Shown: piece after piece, positions 34,476-45,948 of the stretch
How positions within the stretch are numbered: the first letter of the stretch is position 1
Layout of the letters: each line of letters begins with the position of its first letter
Assembly: GCA_019096065.1 (NCBI GenBank)
Contig: JAGUCH010000007.1
Span: 766,501 to 830,500 of the forward strand
Direction of reading: 5' to 3'
DNA: 64,000 nucleotides
Source of the DNA: Paracyclopina nana
Lineage: Eukaryota > Arthropoda > Copepoda > Cyclopoida > Cyclopettidae
The notes under the pieces: generated by a model
Database searches by the model: none
What the model was told of the DNA's origin: nothing
Seen by the model: the letters and a program-made list of their open reading frames with translations, nothing else
Translations under genes and position numbers: made by a program

Positions 34476-36844
34476 CTACAATGAGTCTGGCAGCTCACCA
34501 CTTTCTTTGTGGGTGGTCAAATGGAGTCTACTTGTTGTACTTTGTGAAGATTGGCGCCTTTTGGTGCTGCTAGAAATTAATGCGGAACGCCGAATGTCAC
34601 GTTGAGTCTGCAGAGTTTCGCAATATTTGCCCAGCACAGATCTGACCTACAAAAATTATGACATTAGACAAAAATGGGCCAAAAGTTGAAAAATTGGAAA
34701 TTACTTCTCCGTTGAGGAAGCAGTAGAATAAAGCTGCAAAGAAGCCTTGAAAAGAGACCAAAAAGGTTGTGCCCACGCTCCAGAGGGCAAAGTAGGCCAT
34801 GTTTTGGCTATCCGGTGTGGCCACCATTTGAAGGCTGTTTGTGATGCCCAGCAAAGGCTGAAGGACTATTGCAGCCTTGACAGCTTTCCTGATTAAATAT
34901 TCTCTATGTTAATTAAGCTCCTCACAACTTTTAACGTGGGTAGAGAAGTTTAATTTACCTCACTTTCTTGGTCTCACTTGAGCTGTTGTTTCTCAGCTTG
35001 GTCAGCAAAACTCTGAGAATGTTCAGCAAAAACAGGAGATTGACCTGTAAGTAAGCAGAGTTTTTTAGGAAGCAAAGTTGTGAGATGGTCATGTGCTTAC
35101 TGCAATCAGAGCCAATCTTGGTCCCTCCACAATCCAATAAAAGTAAGTGTGGTTGTAGCCAAACCAGCAATGAGCTTGCACATGAATCCCAGTCACAATT
35201 GCCCATGCCAAAGTCATCAGCACTGGAATACCCCAACCAATGAGGAAATACAGGCTGAAAATGTGGAAAAAACGCAATAATCAACAAATCACATCACATA
35301 ACCTTTCCTTTGAAGCAACGACTCTTTAACAAAAAAAAAAAAATTTTCTCGCAAAGAAATATTTGGCTCACCAATTTAATTTCAGTTTTGGTAACTGAAA
35401 GCAAAATTGAAGCGTTACAATCAACTCTCAGTGCTTTGATATTTTCTTCAAAAATATTGTTTTGCCAAAAGGCGATGAAATATCGTCAAGCAAGAAAGTT
35501 TTACCATGAAAGTAAATTATTACGTGAGAATGGACACCTATAATGCTTTGATAGATGGTAAAAGTACTTATTGTCTTACCAGTGAGTTCCATTGGCAGGA
35601 AAGACATTAATCGTGAGGACATTGTGTAAATGAAGGCCCTCAATGAAGAACCAATGGAACATGGCAGTTCTGGCATATTCCAGCAAAACATAGAAGCTCT
35701 CACATAAGTAGGGCTGAAATGAGAGAAAATTCAAACTAATTAAACATGGGAGCGAGATGGAATCTAACTTTTGCTACTTCAACTGAATTTATTGACTGTG
35801 CCCAACTTTTTGGCCTATGCTGCATAATTGCCAGCATAAATATTAGAACAGGCCCTCGATTCCCCCAAAAACAGTTCAATTACTATTCTTTTTCAAATAA
35901 AAATTAATGGGGTGTTCACGTGCTTATATTGGCCTAAAAAATACTTTTTGACTTTCGCAATCCAAATAAGTCACTTTTTGAAAAAGCAACATGTTTGGGA
36001 AAAATCTCAAAGCATTGAGCATCGGTTGTTCAACTTCAATTTTGCTGTCAGTTACCAAGACTGAAATTGCTTTCAAAAGTGAAATATTTCTTATTGATGT
36101 GATTAGTTATAAAGGGCGATATTTTCATAAGTATTATTACTGTGTTGTCGATGCCCTTGGTGGCCTCTTGGCTGCTTCCATGGTGGTCTGTGTCGATTTG
36201 GCCTTTTCTGGAAACGAGCTGATCTGTGTACAAAATCAGTCGTATCACAACCTGTATCAGCATGGCCAGGTACAATTGTCTATGTATGGATTTTTCTCTG
36301 GTTCGCAAGCTCCTGTACATAAAAAATGGCAAAAATTAGTCAATTTTCAAGGCAGCTGCAAACTTTTTGGCCATCTCTGTTTTTCAATGAGAAAATTCAG
36401 CTGCAACAACTTAATTAGTAGGCAAAAGTTGGCCCAGACGTAGTATTAGGAAAACTTTTTAATATACAAACATTTTAAGCCTCTCTCTCTCTCTCTCTCC
36501 TTTAAAAGGTATTCTTACCTAAAAGCACTCAAAATACAAAGGGAAGCCAAAATGGAGATGAATGACACTGAGTAGCCCACCATTTCGAAAATTCTTGTGT
36601 AATACGCAATACTGTACAACTTTTCAGCAGCTGGAAGCAAAAAATAAGTGCAATTAAATTTCTTAAAGTGCTTATGATGCAAAATATCAATTACATGAGC
36701 TGTTGACACCGTAATACCCTGATAGGACTTTGGCAACATCAGTCGTGAAGCAGCCAGTGAAATTGGTCCACGAGGGATCCATGGACTCAGATCCATCTTC
36801 ACTAATCCAAAAGCCATCCTGGGAACATTTTCTCGTTGCAAGAT
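34476..36844 (-). CDS. Class B (secretin-family) GPCR, PDF/calcitonin-receptor-like; 5' exons not found
   Basis: Peptide-hormone receptor. Eight minus exons: 36844-36695, 36630-36519, 36312-36141, 35713-35580, 35254-35101, 35044-34959, 34888-34705 and 34646-34476, giving 386 codons to a TAG. The first carries the end of the extracellular hormone-receptor domain (ATRKCSQDGFW … SWTNFTGC). TM1 follows (FEMVGYSVSFISILASLCIL), then TM2 with the class B motif SIHRQLYLAMLIQVVIRLIL, ESFYVLLEYARTAMFHWFFI (TM3), IGWGIPVLMTLAWAIVTGIH (TM4), CWFGYNHTYFYWIVEGPR, VRKAVKAAIVLQPLLGITN (TM6) and FQGFFAALFYCFLNGEVRS (TM7 and helix 8). The arrangement resembles arthropod PDF/calcitonin-like receptors. The signal peptide and first HRM cysteines are not visible upstream to 37.78 kb, where a foldback element begins. 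An in-frame ATG at 36914 exists without a splice site. Confidence 0.88.
36480..36500. repeat. (CT)n microsatellite in a GPCR intron
   Basis: Short CTCTCT run between exons 2 and 3 of the class B receptor model. Confidence 0.8.
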
Positions 36845-36914
36845 CTGCAAAAGACTTTGACATCTCAGCTAAAGGCCATAAAGCCTTTGAAAAGAATTTG
36901 CAGTTAAGTAGCAT

Positions 36915-37781
36915 GATGTGAAAAAGGGCTTTTTGTGCAAGATTTTAAAATCTCTCTTTTTTACATCATTTTTTAGCAGAATTGCATTGATCTTTTACTT
37001 TGGAAGTAGCCTGAATAAATAATGGCTCAAAAGCCTTCTTTACTTCATTTTGCTGAAAAAAGCCCAAACATTAAAATGGATACTTTGATGAGCACCTTTA
37101 ATGGAAAGTCATTTTTTGCCATTTTTGCAAATATTTCCTGTGATGGGAATCAAACTTTCATGCTTATGTAAAAGTGTATTTATTAATAGACAAGCTTTCC
37201 AAAGGCTATCTCATTTGCTAATCACACCTAATGAAACCATGACTGAATCAATAATACTGAAGCAAGTGCTCTAAAAACAGTATTTGCCTACAAATACAGG
37301 CCTTGTTCAACCAATTGTTAACGTATAATCAAATACAGCATATTAATGGCAGCAGCAACCACTCAGACTGAAATAATGGGCTAGAAGCAAATCTTGCTTG
37401 GATCACTGCTTTTGTTTCAGAGTCGAAAAAACAGATTATTTATGCATCAATCTTGAGCCTGACAAAGACCAGATAAATGAGGTTGTTTTTTTAGCCTTCT
37501 AGCTGCTGTGTATATGATGCGAAAGTTTGCTGGCTTTTTTAATGGCTCAGCAACTTTTTTGCTTGTGATTTCAACCGAGAGACAATCTCTACGTGGCCTA
37601 TGGTTTCCCAGAGAAGAAAACTTTTTAAATTACAGCAAAAAAAACCTCTTAGGACAACAATTCTCATATCTTTTAGAGGAAAAATGAATTTTTCTGTAGA
37701 AAAGAAGGAATTTAGAATGCTGTCGTTTGACAGGTGAAAGTGAATCAATCACCAATTTCGCGGACTAATTGATTAAAGGGA
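36915..37781. other. Sequence between the class B GPCR and the foldback element
   Basis: AT-rich. No exon with HRM-domain cysteines or a signal peptide can be read on the minus strand, so the receptor's 5' exons are either beyond the foldback element or missing. Confidence 0.45.
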
Positions 37782-37789
37782 TCTATTTT
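37782..37789 (+). repeat. Target-site duplication of FB-B (left)
   Basis: TCTATTTT, identical to 41438-41445. Confidence 0.85.
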
Positions 37790-37893
37790 GGCCAGGACTG
37801 CATACCCAACCTTCAAATACTCCCAAAACAAGATCATACAAGACCACATTAACAGAACATAAGTAATCAAAACATTATTCATAAAGATTTGAT

Positions 37894-39885
37894 GCACATA
37901 AAAACAATCTGAACAATCTGAACATTCTGCACAATCCGAACATTCTGAACAATCTGAACATTCTGAACATTCTGAACAATCTGAACATTCTGAACAATCC
38001 GAACATTCTGAACAATCCGAACATTCTGAACAATCCAAACAATCCGAACAATCTGAACAATCCGAACAATCCGAACAATCTGAACAATCCGAACAATCCG
38101 AACATTCTGAACAATCCGAACATTCTGAACAATCCGAACATTCTGAACAATCCAAACAATCCGAACAATCTGAACATTCTGAACAATCCGAACAATCTGA
38201 ACAATCTGAACATTCTGAACAATCTGAACATTCTGAACATTCTGACAATCTGAATAATCTGAACAATCTGAACATTCTGAACAATCCGAACATTCTGAAC
38301 AATCCGAACAATCCGAACAATCTGTACATTCTGGACAATCCGAACAATCCGAACATTCTGAACATTCTGAACAATCCGAACATTCTGAACAATCCGAACA
38401 ATCTGAACATTCTGACAATCTGAATAATCTGAACAATCTGAACATTCTGAACAATCCGAACATTCTGAACAATCCGAACAATCCGAACAATCTGTACATT
38501 CTGGACAATCCGAACAATCCGAACATTCTGAACAATCCAAACAATCCGAACAATCTGAACAATCTGAACATTCTGAACAATCCGAACAATCTGAACAATC
38601 TGAACATTCTGAACAATCCGAACAATCCGAACATTCTGAACAATCCGAACAATCCGAACAATCCGAACAATCCGAACAATCTGAACAATCTGAACAATCC
38701 GAACATTCTGAACAATCCAAACAATCTGAACATTCTGAACAATCCGAACAATCTGTACATTCTGGACAATCCGAACAATCCGAACATTCTGAACAATCCG
38801 AACAATCTGAACAATCTGAATATTCTGAACAATCCGAACAATCTGAACAATCTGAACATTCTGAACAATCCGAACAATCCGAACAATCTGAACAATCTGA
38901 ATATTCTGAACAATCCGAACAATCTGAACAATCTGAACATTCTGAACAATCCGAACAATCCGAACATTCTGAACAATCCGAACATTCTGAACAATCCGAA
39001 CATTCTGAACAATCCAAACAATCCGAACAATCTGAACATTCTGAACAATCCGAACAATCTGAACAATCCAAACAATCCGAACAATCTGAACAATCTGAAC
39101 ATTCTGAACAATCCAAAAAATCTGAACATTCTGAACAATCCGAACATTCTGAACAATCTGAACATTCTGAACAATCCGAACATTCTGAACAATCCAAACA
39201 ATCTGAACAATCTGAACAATCCGAAGAATCCGAACAATCTGAACAATCTGAACAATCTGAACATTCTGAACAATCTGAACATTCTGAACAATCTGAACCT
39301 TCTGAACAATCCGAACAATCCAAACATTCTGAACAATCCGAACATTCTGAACAATCCGAACAATCCGAACAATCTGTACATTCTGGACAATCCGAACAAT
39401 CCGAACATTCTGAACATTCTGAACAATCCGAACATTCAGAACAATCCGAACAATCTGAACATTCTGACAATCTGAATAATCTGAACAACAATCCGAACAA
39501 TCCGAACATTCTGAACAATCCGAACATTCTGAACAATCCGAACAATCCGAACAATGTGTACATTCTGGACAATCCGAACAATCAGAACATTCAGAACATT
39601 CTGAACAATCCGAACATTCTGAACAATCCGAACAATCTGAACATTCTGACAATCTGAATAATCTGAACAATCTGAACATTCTGAACAATCCGAACATTCT
39701 GAACAATCCGAACAATCCGAACAATCTGTACATTCTGGACAATCCGAACAATCCGAACATTCTGAACAATCCCAACAATCCGAACAATCTGAACATTCTG
39801 AACAATCCAAACAATCTGAACATTCTGAACAATTCGAACAATCCGAACAATCTGTACATTCTGGACAATCCGAACAATCCAAACA
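37894..39885. repeat. 9-bp minisatellite, left arm of FB-B
   Basis: About 220 tandem nonamers of three main types: GAACAATCT, GAACAATCC and GAACATTCT. A GTACATTCTGGACAATCC variant recurs about every 200-450 bp and marks higher-order units. Because 9 is divisible by 3 and the units lack stops, very long open frames arise by chance. Confidence 0.95.
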
Positions 39886-40750
39886 ATTTTATGAAAATTT
39901 TTGTGAGAAGAAAAGCACATTTTGCCTGCTACAGCAGCGCCATCTCTGAGCTGAAAAGTGCAAAACTAAAATTAAACTGGATAAACAAAGTCAAAAATCT
40001 CCTAGTTTTGAAGAAAACTCTTTCAAACACTTGGTTGTTGACAATAGCCAAAAATCTTTTAATATTTATTTCTGTCATTATTGAGCAATTGCTTATTAAA
40101 ACCTAATTTACGAAATTCTCTCCAAACAAGTCATTTTTCAACCAATTGAAAAATGCAAAAGGCAATCTTAATAAAAAATCTTTTAATGTTTATTTCTGTC
40201 ATTATTGAGCAATTGCTTATTAAAACCTAATTTACGAAATTCTCTCCAAACAAGTCATTTTTCAACCAATTGAAAAATGCAAAAGGCAATCTTAATATTT
40301 GAGCATTGTACACATTTCTTATTTTATGAAAATTTTTGTGAGAAGAAAAGCACATTTTGCCTGCTACAGCAGCGCCATCTCTGAGCTGAAAAGTGCAAAA
40401 CTAAAATTAAACTGGATAAACAAAGTCAAAAATCTCCTAGTTTTGAAGAAAACTCTTTCAAACACTTGGTTGTTGACAATAGCCAAAAATCTTTTAATAT
40501 TTATTTCTGTCATTATTGAGCAATTGCTTATTAAAACCTAATTTACGAAATTCTCTCCAAACAAGTCATTTTTCAACCAATTGAAAAATGCAAAAGGCAA
40601 TCTTAATATTTGAGCATTGTACACATTTCTTATTTTATGAAAATTTTTGTGAGAAGAAAAGCACATTTTGCCTGCTACAGCAGCGCCATCTCTGAGCTGA
40701 AAAGTGCAAAACTAAAATTAAACTGGATAAACAAAGTCAAAAATCTCCAA
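39886..40750 (+). repeat. 311-bp direct repeats in the core of FB-B
   Basis: Units start ATTTTATGAAAATTTTTGTG at 39886, 40321 and 40632. The spacing of 435 bp and then 311 bp is explained by an extra 124-bp partial unit at about 40173-40296. The copies are almost identical, indicating recent amplification or conversion. Confidence 0.85.
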
Positions 40751-41323
40751 GATTGTTCATATTGTTAGGATTGATCAGAATGTTCAGAGTTTTCAGATTG
40801 TTCAGAATGTTTGGATTGTTCAGAATGTTCGGATTGTTCAGAATGTTTGAATTGTTTGGATTGTTCAGAATGTTCGGATTGTTCAGATTGTTGGGATTGT
40901 TCAGAATGTTCAGATTGTTCGGATTGTTCAGAATGTTTAGATTGTTCGGATTGTTCGGATTGTTTGGATTGTTCAGATTGTTCAGAGTTTTCAGATTGTT
41001 CAGAATGTTTGGATTTATAGATTGTTCAGAATGTTTGGATTGTTCAGAATGTTCGGATTGTTCGGATTGATCAGAATGTTCGGTATGCTAGGATTGTTCA
41101 GGATTGTTCTGATTGTTCGGATTGTTCAGATTGTTCGGATTGTTTAGATTGTTCAGATTGTTCGGATTGTTCAGAATGTTCAGATTGTTCAGATTGTTCG
41201 GATTGTTCAGAATGTTCAGATTGTTCGGATTGTTCAGATTGTTCAGATTGTTCAGATTGTTCAGATTGTTCAGATTGTTCAGATTGTTCAGATTGTTCAG
41301 ATTGTTCAGAATGTTCAGATTGT
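40751..41323. repeat. 9-bp minisatellite, right arm of FB-B
   Basis: Inverse complement type of the left array (GATTGTTCA, GATTGTTCG, GAATGTTCA). Much shorter than the left arm. Confidence 0.95.
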
Positions 41324-41437
41324 TTTTATGTGCATCTAATCTTTATGAATAATGCTTTGAGTACTTATTTATTGTTTATGTATTCTTGTATAGTCTTGAT
41401 TTGGGAGTATTTGAAGGTTGGGTATGCAGTCCTGGCC

Positions 41438-41445
41438 TCTATTTT
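41438..41445 (+). repeat. Target-site duplication of FB-B (right)
   Basis: TCTATTTT, identical to 37782-37789. Confidence 0.85.
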
Positions 41446-42255
41446 GGACCACCCCAAAGTAATTCCGCTGTTGTCAAGCACGTGCGCGCGATAGCTTTTG
41501 GTGCGACGTTCACCGCCCGGCGCGGCTTGTTTACATTTTGCGAGCCCGCGCGCCACGTGGCTTGAAAACTGACAAGTAAACAAAAAGCCGAAAAGCCGCG
41601 GGCTTCCACTTTAGCTTTCTGTTTAGTAAACTGATTGTATTTTGTGGCTTGTTTAAGGGAAAGTTAATTAATTCTTGAGCAGCAGGAATTTCGCGGTCAA
41701 ACCAATTTTGAGGAGCTTATAACGGGGCCACCCCCGTTTTTTGACGGACAGTTATGGATTAATTTAGATGTGGGGTCAGCCCATCAATCACAGAATTTTG
41801 ATGACATTTTGCAAACTATTCAGAGTATAAATCACTCTCGTTTTTACCACTTTCTTCACAGTTGAAGAAGAAGAAGCCAAGAAGAATCAGCAGTTTAATT
41901 AAGAAGGTATTAGATATATAAAAAGCAAATTCTGTCATTTTCACAACTAGGGTGTGACATTTTCAACACACTTTTTCCCTGCTTTGAATTTGCATGCATG
42001 GAAGGGAAAGCCAGCAAAAAGTTGGAGACTGTTTTGATACTTTCCAATTGACTTTCCTCAAAGTTAGATTCCTTTCAACTGAATCTGTAGGCTCTTAATT
42101 GTATTCTCCAATCAATACCCAATAGCAATGCAGTACAGTACTCTAGGTAAACTTGGCTTACTTAGCTCACCATATTTGCTATTGGAAGTCAAGCTCACTC
42201 TCGTAGAAATCATGCTGAAGCATCACCTTTCACCACTTTTTTCCTCTTCAGAAAT
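41446..42255. other. Intergenic region with a CpG-rich patch
   Basis: A CpG-rich stretch at about 41470-41610 stands out from AT-rich surroundings and could be a promoter, possibly of the class B receptor on the minus strand. No exon was identified. The last 200 bp would hold the mucin-like gene's promoter. Confidence 0.4.
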
Positions 42256-43357
42256 ATGGTGGCAGTCACAAGGATTTTTTGGCTGGTGTCTCTCTTTTTA
42301 TTGGCAATTTTGCCTCCAGCCTTTTCGAATGAATTGGCTTCAATCCAAAGAGGGAAGATGATCAACTTGGAAGAAGACACCGATTTAACGTGAGTACAAT
42401 TCAACGTGCCAAATTGCTCTTGCTTTGTTTGTGTTATTTCTGGAAGGTCCAATTGATTTATTTTCCTCTTTTTTTATCAGGACAAGCTTCGTTGGAAGGA
42501 GTAAACGATCCTTTTATCCCTACTATGGGAGATTTAGGGAGCAAACTTCTTGGGCCGTTTCCTTGACACCTACAAAGCTGATAAGTCTCCTCGTGAAGGC
42601 AAACAGTTTTCTGCAGAAACGAAGCCCACAGGGCGTGACCTGTATGCCCATCGGGATTTGCCCCTGCATTTATGGCACGGTGGCCTCCCATTTTAACCAG
42701 TTTGGATTTGTGAGCCCGAGCGAAGCTCACTGCTTGGCTCATAACGGCCTCGTGCTCTGCATCAACGAGGCGAGCTCATGCACCTTACACACACCTTCCG
42801 CACCTGCACCTACTACAACTGCACCTACAACAACAACGACAACTACCACTACACCTGCTCCTACCACTACTACAACAACGACGACGACGACACCTGCACC
42901 TACACCTGCACCTACACCTGCACCTGTAGCTGTGACAACTGCCAAACCCTGGAGCTCGTGGACGACTGCAAAGCCCTCATCATCCTGGAGTTCGTGGACG
43001 ACTGCACCACCTGCACCTGCACCTGCACCTGGCACAACAGCAAAGCCTTGGAGCTCTTGGACGTCTGCAAAACCAACTTCTGCTTCTTGGACCACTACAG
43101 AAAAACCCGAGTGGACTTGGGGACCCTGGACCACCTCTGCACCTGCCAATGCTACAAGTGCACCTCATCACAGCACCTATCATGGCGTGAACATAATTGG
43201 CCCCAGCCCCACGTACAACAGCTATGCTGTGATCCAGGGACCGCAGGTGCATTACACCAAAGGCCCAGAAGGCAGAACGGAATTCTCTAAGGTGGTCCCA
43301 GGCAAAGTTTACTACAGAAAGTGGAAGCCTCAAAACATCAAGCGTAAACACTACTGA
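42256..43357 (+). CDS. Mucin-like secreted protein with Thr/Pro repeats
   Basis: Exons 42256-42389 and 42481-43357 encode 336 aa. A signal peptide (MVAVTRIFWLVSLFLLAILPPAFS) and a dibasic site (GRSKRSFYPYYG) precede a small domain with six cysteines (VTCMPIGICPCIYG, EAHCLAHNGLVLCINEASSC). A mucin-like stretch of Thr runs and PAPTPAP repeats (about residues 150-190) follows, then Trp-containing repeats (TTAKPWSSWT, SSWTTAPPAPAPAP, EWTWGPWTT). The C-terminus is a basic, Tyr-rich tail (GKVYYRKWKPQNIKRKHY). It is probably O-glycosylated and extracellular, perhaps a matrix or cuticle-associated protein. No named family was recognised. AATAAA lies at 43373. Confidence 0.75.
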
Positions 43358-43372
43358 AAATGTTGAAGAATG

Positions 43373-43378
43373 AATAAA
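43373..43378 (+). terminator. Poly(A) signal of the mucin-like gene
   Basis: AATAAA, 16 bp after the stop codon. Confidence 0.7.
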
Positions 43379-45948
43379 GTAAACCTCTAGTAAGAATTTA
43401 ATGACATTTGGCTCTTCCTGCTAATTCTTTTTCCTATGATTGATGTGACATTTTGAAATGCCATCAGTGTAATTTTGAAGGCTTTCTAATCTGGTTTTGG
43501 CTATTTCAGTTAGATTGGAAAGCCCTTCAAGCATTTTACGGCTATTTTTTGCATAATGAAAACCTAATTAGTTTGACAGGTTTTACTACCCAGATTACTA
43601 TGTAGCTTTCATTACTAACTAAAAGCACATTGCTCAATATAATATGTATACTCATCTGCACACGCAATCACTAATGTACAAGATAATGTGGGGCTCATCT
43701 GCAACAAATTACGTTGATCCAAGTTCTGACGATAATTTTAACATGGCCAAATTAATTCCCAATAAATTATGTGGAAGACTTGTTTTTCTCCTGTGATCAT
43801 TGCAATAACTTTTGGTGCTGCAAAACAACGGAAACGCGGACTAAAAGGGAATATGAAAAAAACTTACGTCCTCTGAGAATGCCTTTAACATTTTCCGGGC
43901 AAAGTTGTGAGGCCATTCTGCCCGGTTGGGTTAATGGCCAACAAAGGAAACCATCCCAAGTCGCATTGCAATGCCCTAAAAATCTTGGTGAGACACACCG
44001 CACTGGTTAATGTTGTCATTTTACCTGGAAAGCTGGCATTTGCCGCGTGGAAGTCCAAGCACTCCATTGAGTCTGAAAATTCCCAGCCTCTTTTTGCTGG
44101 GGAAAACATTTTTACCGCGGCCTTCTTCTCTGAAAATGTGAAAAAGGTTTAATTTTTTTTATGCTGAGCACTTCTTCATATTTGAAAGCTATTTGAGCTT
44201 TGCTCAAGCATATACCTAGTTGAAGTTTATAGCAGCTAGACATCATGTAAAAAAGCAGATCTTGTGGGTGTCATATATCAGAAAAGTCTAAGTGCAAACT
44301 TCAAGCCAAGTGTCACAACTTCAGATAGGAAATTTGGGAAAACACACACTTTTTTTGATCTGGGAATTCAATAAAGTTTAAGCTGAAAAACACTCTCTTG
44401 CCTTTTCACCTATTTGCCTCAGATAAACAAAGTCTTAATGCTTTTCCCCTCCTCTTTTGTGCATATGTATAGAAAAGCTATAGAAAATGGTAAAGCTATG
44501 TTCCTTCCGTTTCTTTTCACAAGAAGTAGGTTTTTGGTGGAAATAAGTGTTTTTCTCCAATCGATAAGCAATTACCTTCTTGGGTACTTATTATTTTTGC
44601 CAATAGCAATACATCACTTAAAGATTTCAAAAAAATAGCAGGAGCACTTAAAAAAAGCTATATAGTAAAAAGACTTCCAATAACATTATCATAAAAAAGA
44701 CGACTCGAGAAAAGATAAAATTATTGTAAGTGCCAAAAAAAATATTCAGAAGAGATCATTTTTTTGAGATACATTCCCAAAAACTAGTGATTTGGATCAC
44801 TTCCAATCCATTTGTTGCATGACCGATTAGTTGTCAATTCTAAAAACTGACCTAATTTGATATCTCTGGTTTGCTTCACAGATGTGCTATCTAGCTTGCG
44901 TTGCTCAAAGCCACACACTGAAGTTCACTCCCTTCGCGAGCATGAAGAGCTACTGAGCTTTTCAAGGACTTGTCCTCGGACAACTACACACTAAATGCGG
45001 CTCTCTAGCTTCCTCTAAGCGTGCACTAGCTCGTAGCAGGAGAAATTGTATGCGACAGATTTTATTATGCCACCAACATACAAGTGAAAAGTTTGCTCAA
45101 GATCATTGCATGCCACACTGAACTAGTTCAAGCCACAAGCAAGCTTTTTTAAGCTGAGAAAAGCGTTTATTTACCTTTCAAAGCACAGTTTTGATGGCAA
45201 GTGTGCAAGTACAAAAAACACCTTTTTTAGCAGACTTTTGAAGATTTGCATGCAAAACTTTGGTATGTGATGATGGTTTAAACAAGGCAAATATAACATC
45301 TGTGAAGTCAACGCGAGCAATCAAATTTTGCCAATTTTGTGAACTGCAGGAAAATGGGACATGCAAATAATGGGCAAAAAGTGTCGCAAAGCACTAGTTT
45401 CTGGGAATGTGCTTCAAAAATGTCGGCCTTAGTTCGCAATTTTTTTTCCGTGCGAGATACAATATAGTATGTAACATTACATCGTTGTTCAATGTTTGAT
45501 TGTCATGTTTCGTGTCAGCCTTGTATTTTACCATGTTCGAAAGCTGTAAGCAATTAAAGTTTCCTTATGGTGAATGCTGGCTTTTAACTGCACCCAAAGT
45601 ATGTAGCATGTGGGAAGAGAAGAAAGGGTAAATTGTCAGGCAAGGGCAAAAAGAATGCTGAAGGAAAATAAGAAGCTCAGCTAATGAACTAAAAAAAAGA
45701 CTCCTATGCTACTTGATTGAATGATCACCTTTCAAACCTGTCAAATTAACATCAGTCAACAACATTTTGTAAACATTATGCAAGATGAAAAAGACACCTC
45801 TAAGATATCTTCAATTGCTTTGTAGACTTTTTCCTTCAGTAGCTTCTATATAAATGTTTAATTTGCTAATAGATATGAAAATTCTGACCTAGGGAATGAC
45901 GCAAGTTGCCAACTTTAAGAAGTCTTATCTCCCTAATGAGGGTCAGTC
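43379..45948. other. Intergenic region without recognised features
   Basis: About 2.6 kb of mostly AT-rich DNA. No gene, RNA or repeat family could be supported; open frames are short and compositionally ordinary. Confidence 0.5.

Larger units (their letters stand above)
37790..41437. mobile_element. Foldback element FB-B with 9-bp repeat arms (3648 bp)
   Basis: Begins GGCCAGGACTGCATACCC and ends with its inverse, GGGTATGCAGTCCTGGCC. It is flanked by exact 8-bp duplications, TCTATTTT. Sub-terminal unique parts (37790-37893 and 41324-41437) are inverted homologues with roughly 10-20 % difference. Inward lies a 9-bp minisatellite: GAACAATCY/GAACATTCT from about 37894 to 39885 (about 2 kb) and its inverse ATTGTTCRG from about 40751 to 41323 (about 0.57 kb). 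The middle is a 311-bp unit repeated. No transposase ORF is present. The unequal arms show expansion or contraction of the array after or during insertion. The layout matches foldback-type DNA transposons. Confidence 0.85.

Noticed and set aside
37745..39886. A 713-codon open frame (and 568- and 518-codon frames) on the minus strand, rich in FRMFGLF, SECSDCSDC or VQNVRIVQ
   Set aside because: They are the three reading frames of a 9-bp minisatellite whose length is a multiple of three and whose units lack stops. There is no start context, domain or splice structure, and the array is part of a foldback element.
39886..40750. CRISPR-like regular repeats
   Set aside because: The units are 311-bp direct repeats without short repeat-spacer structure, in a eukaryotic transposable element.
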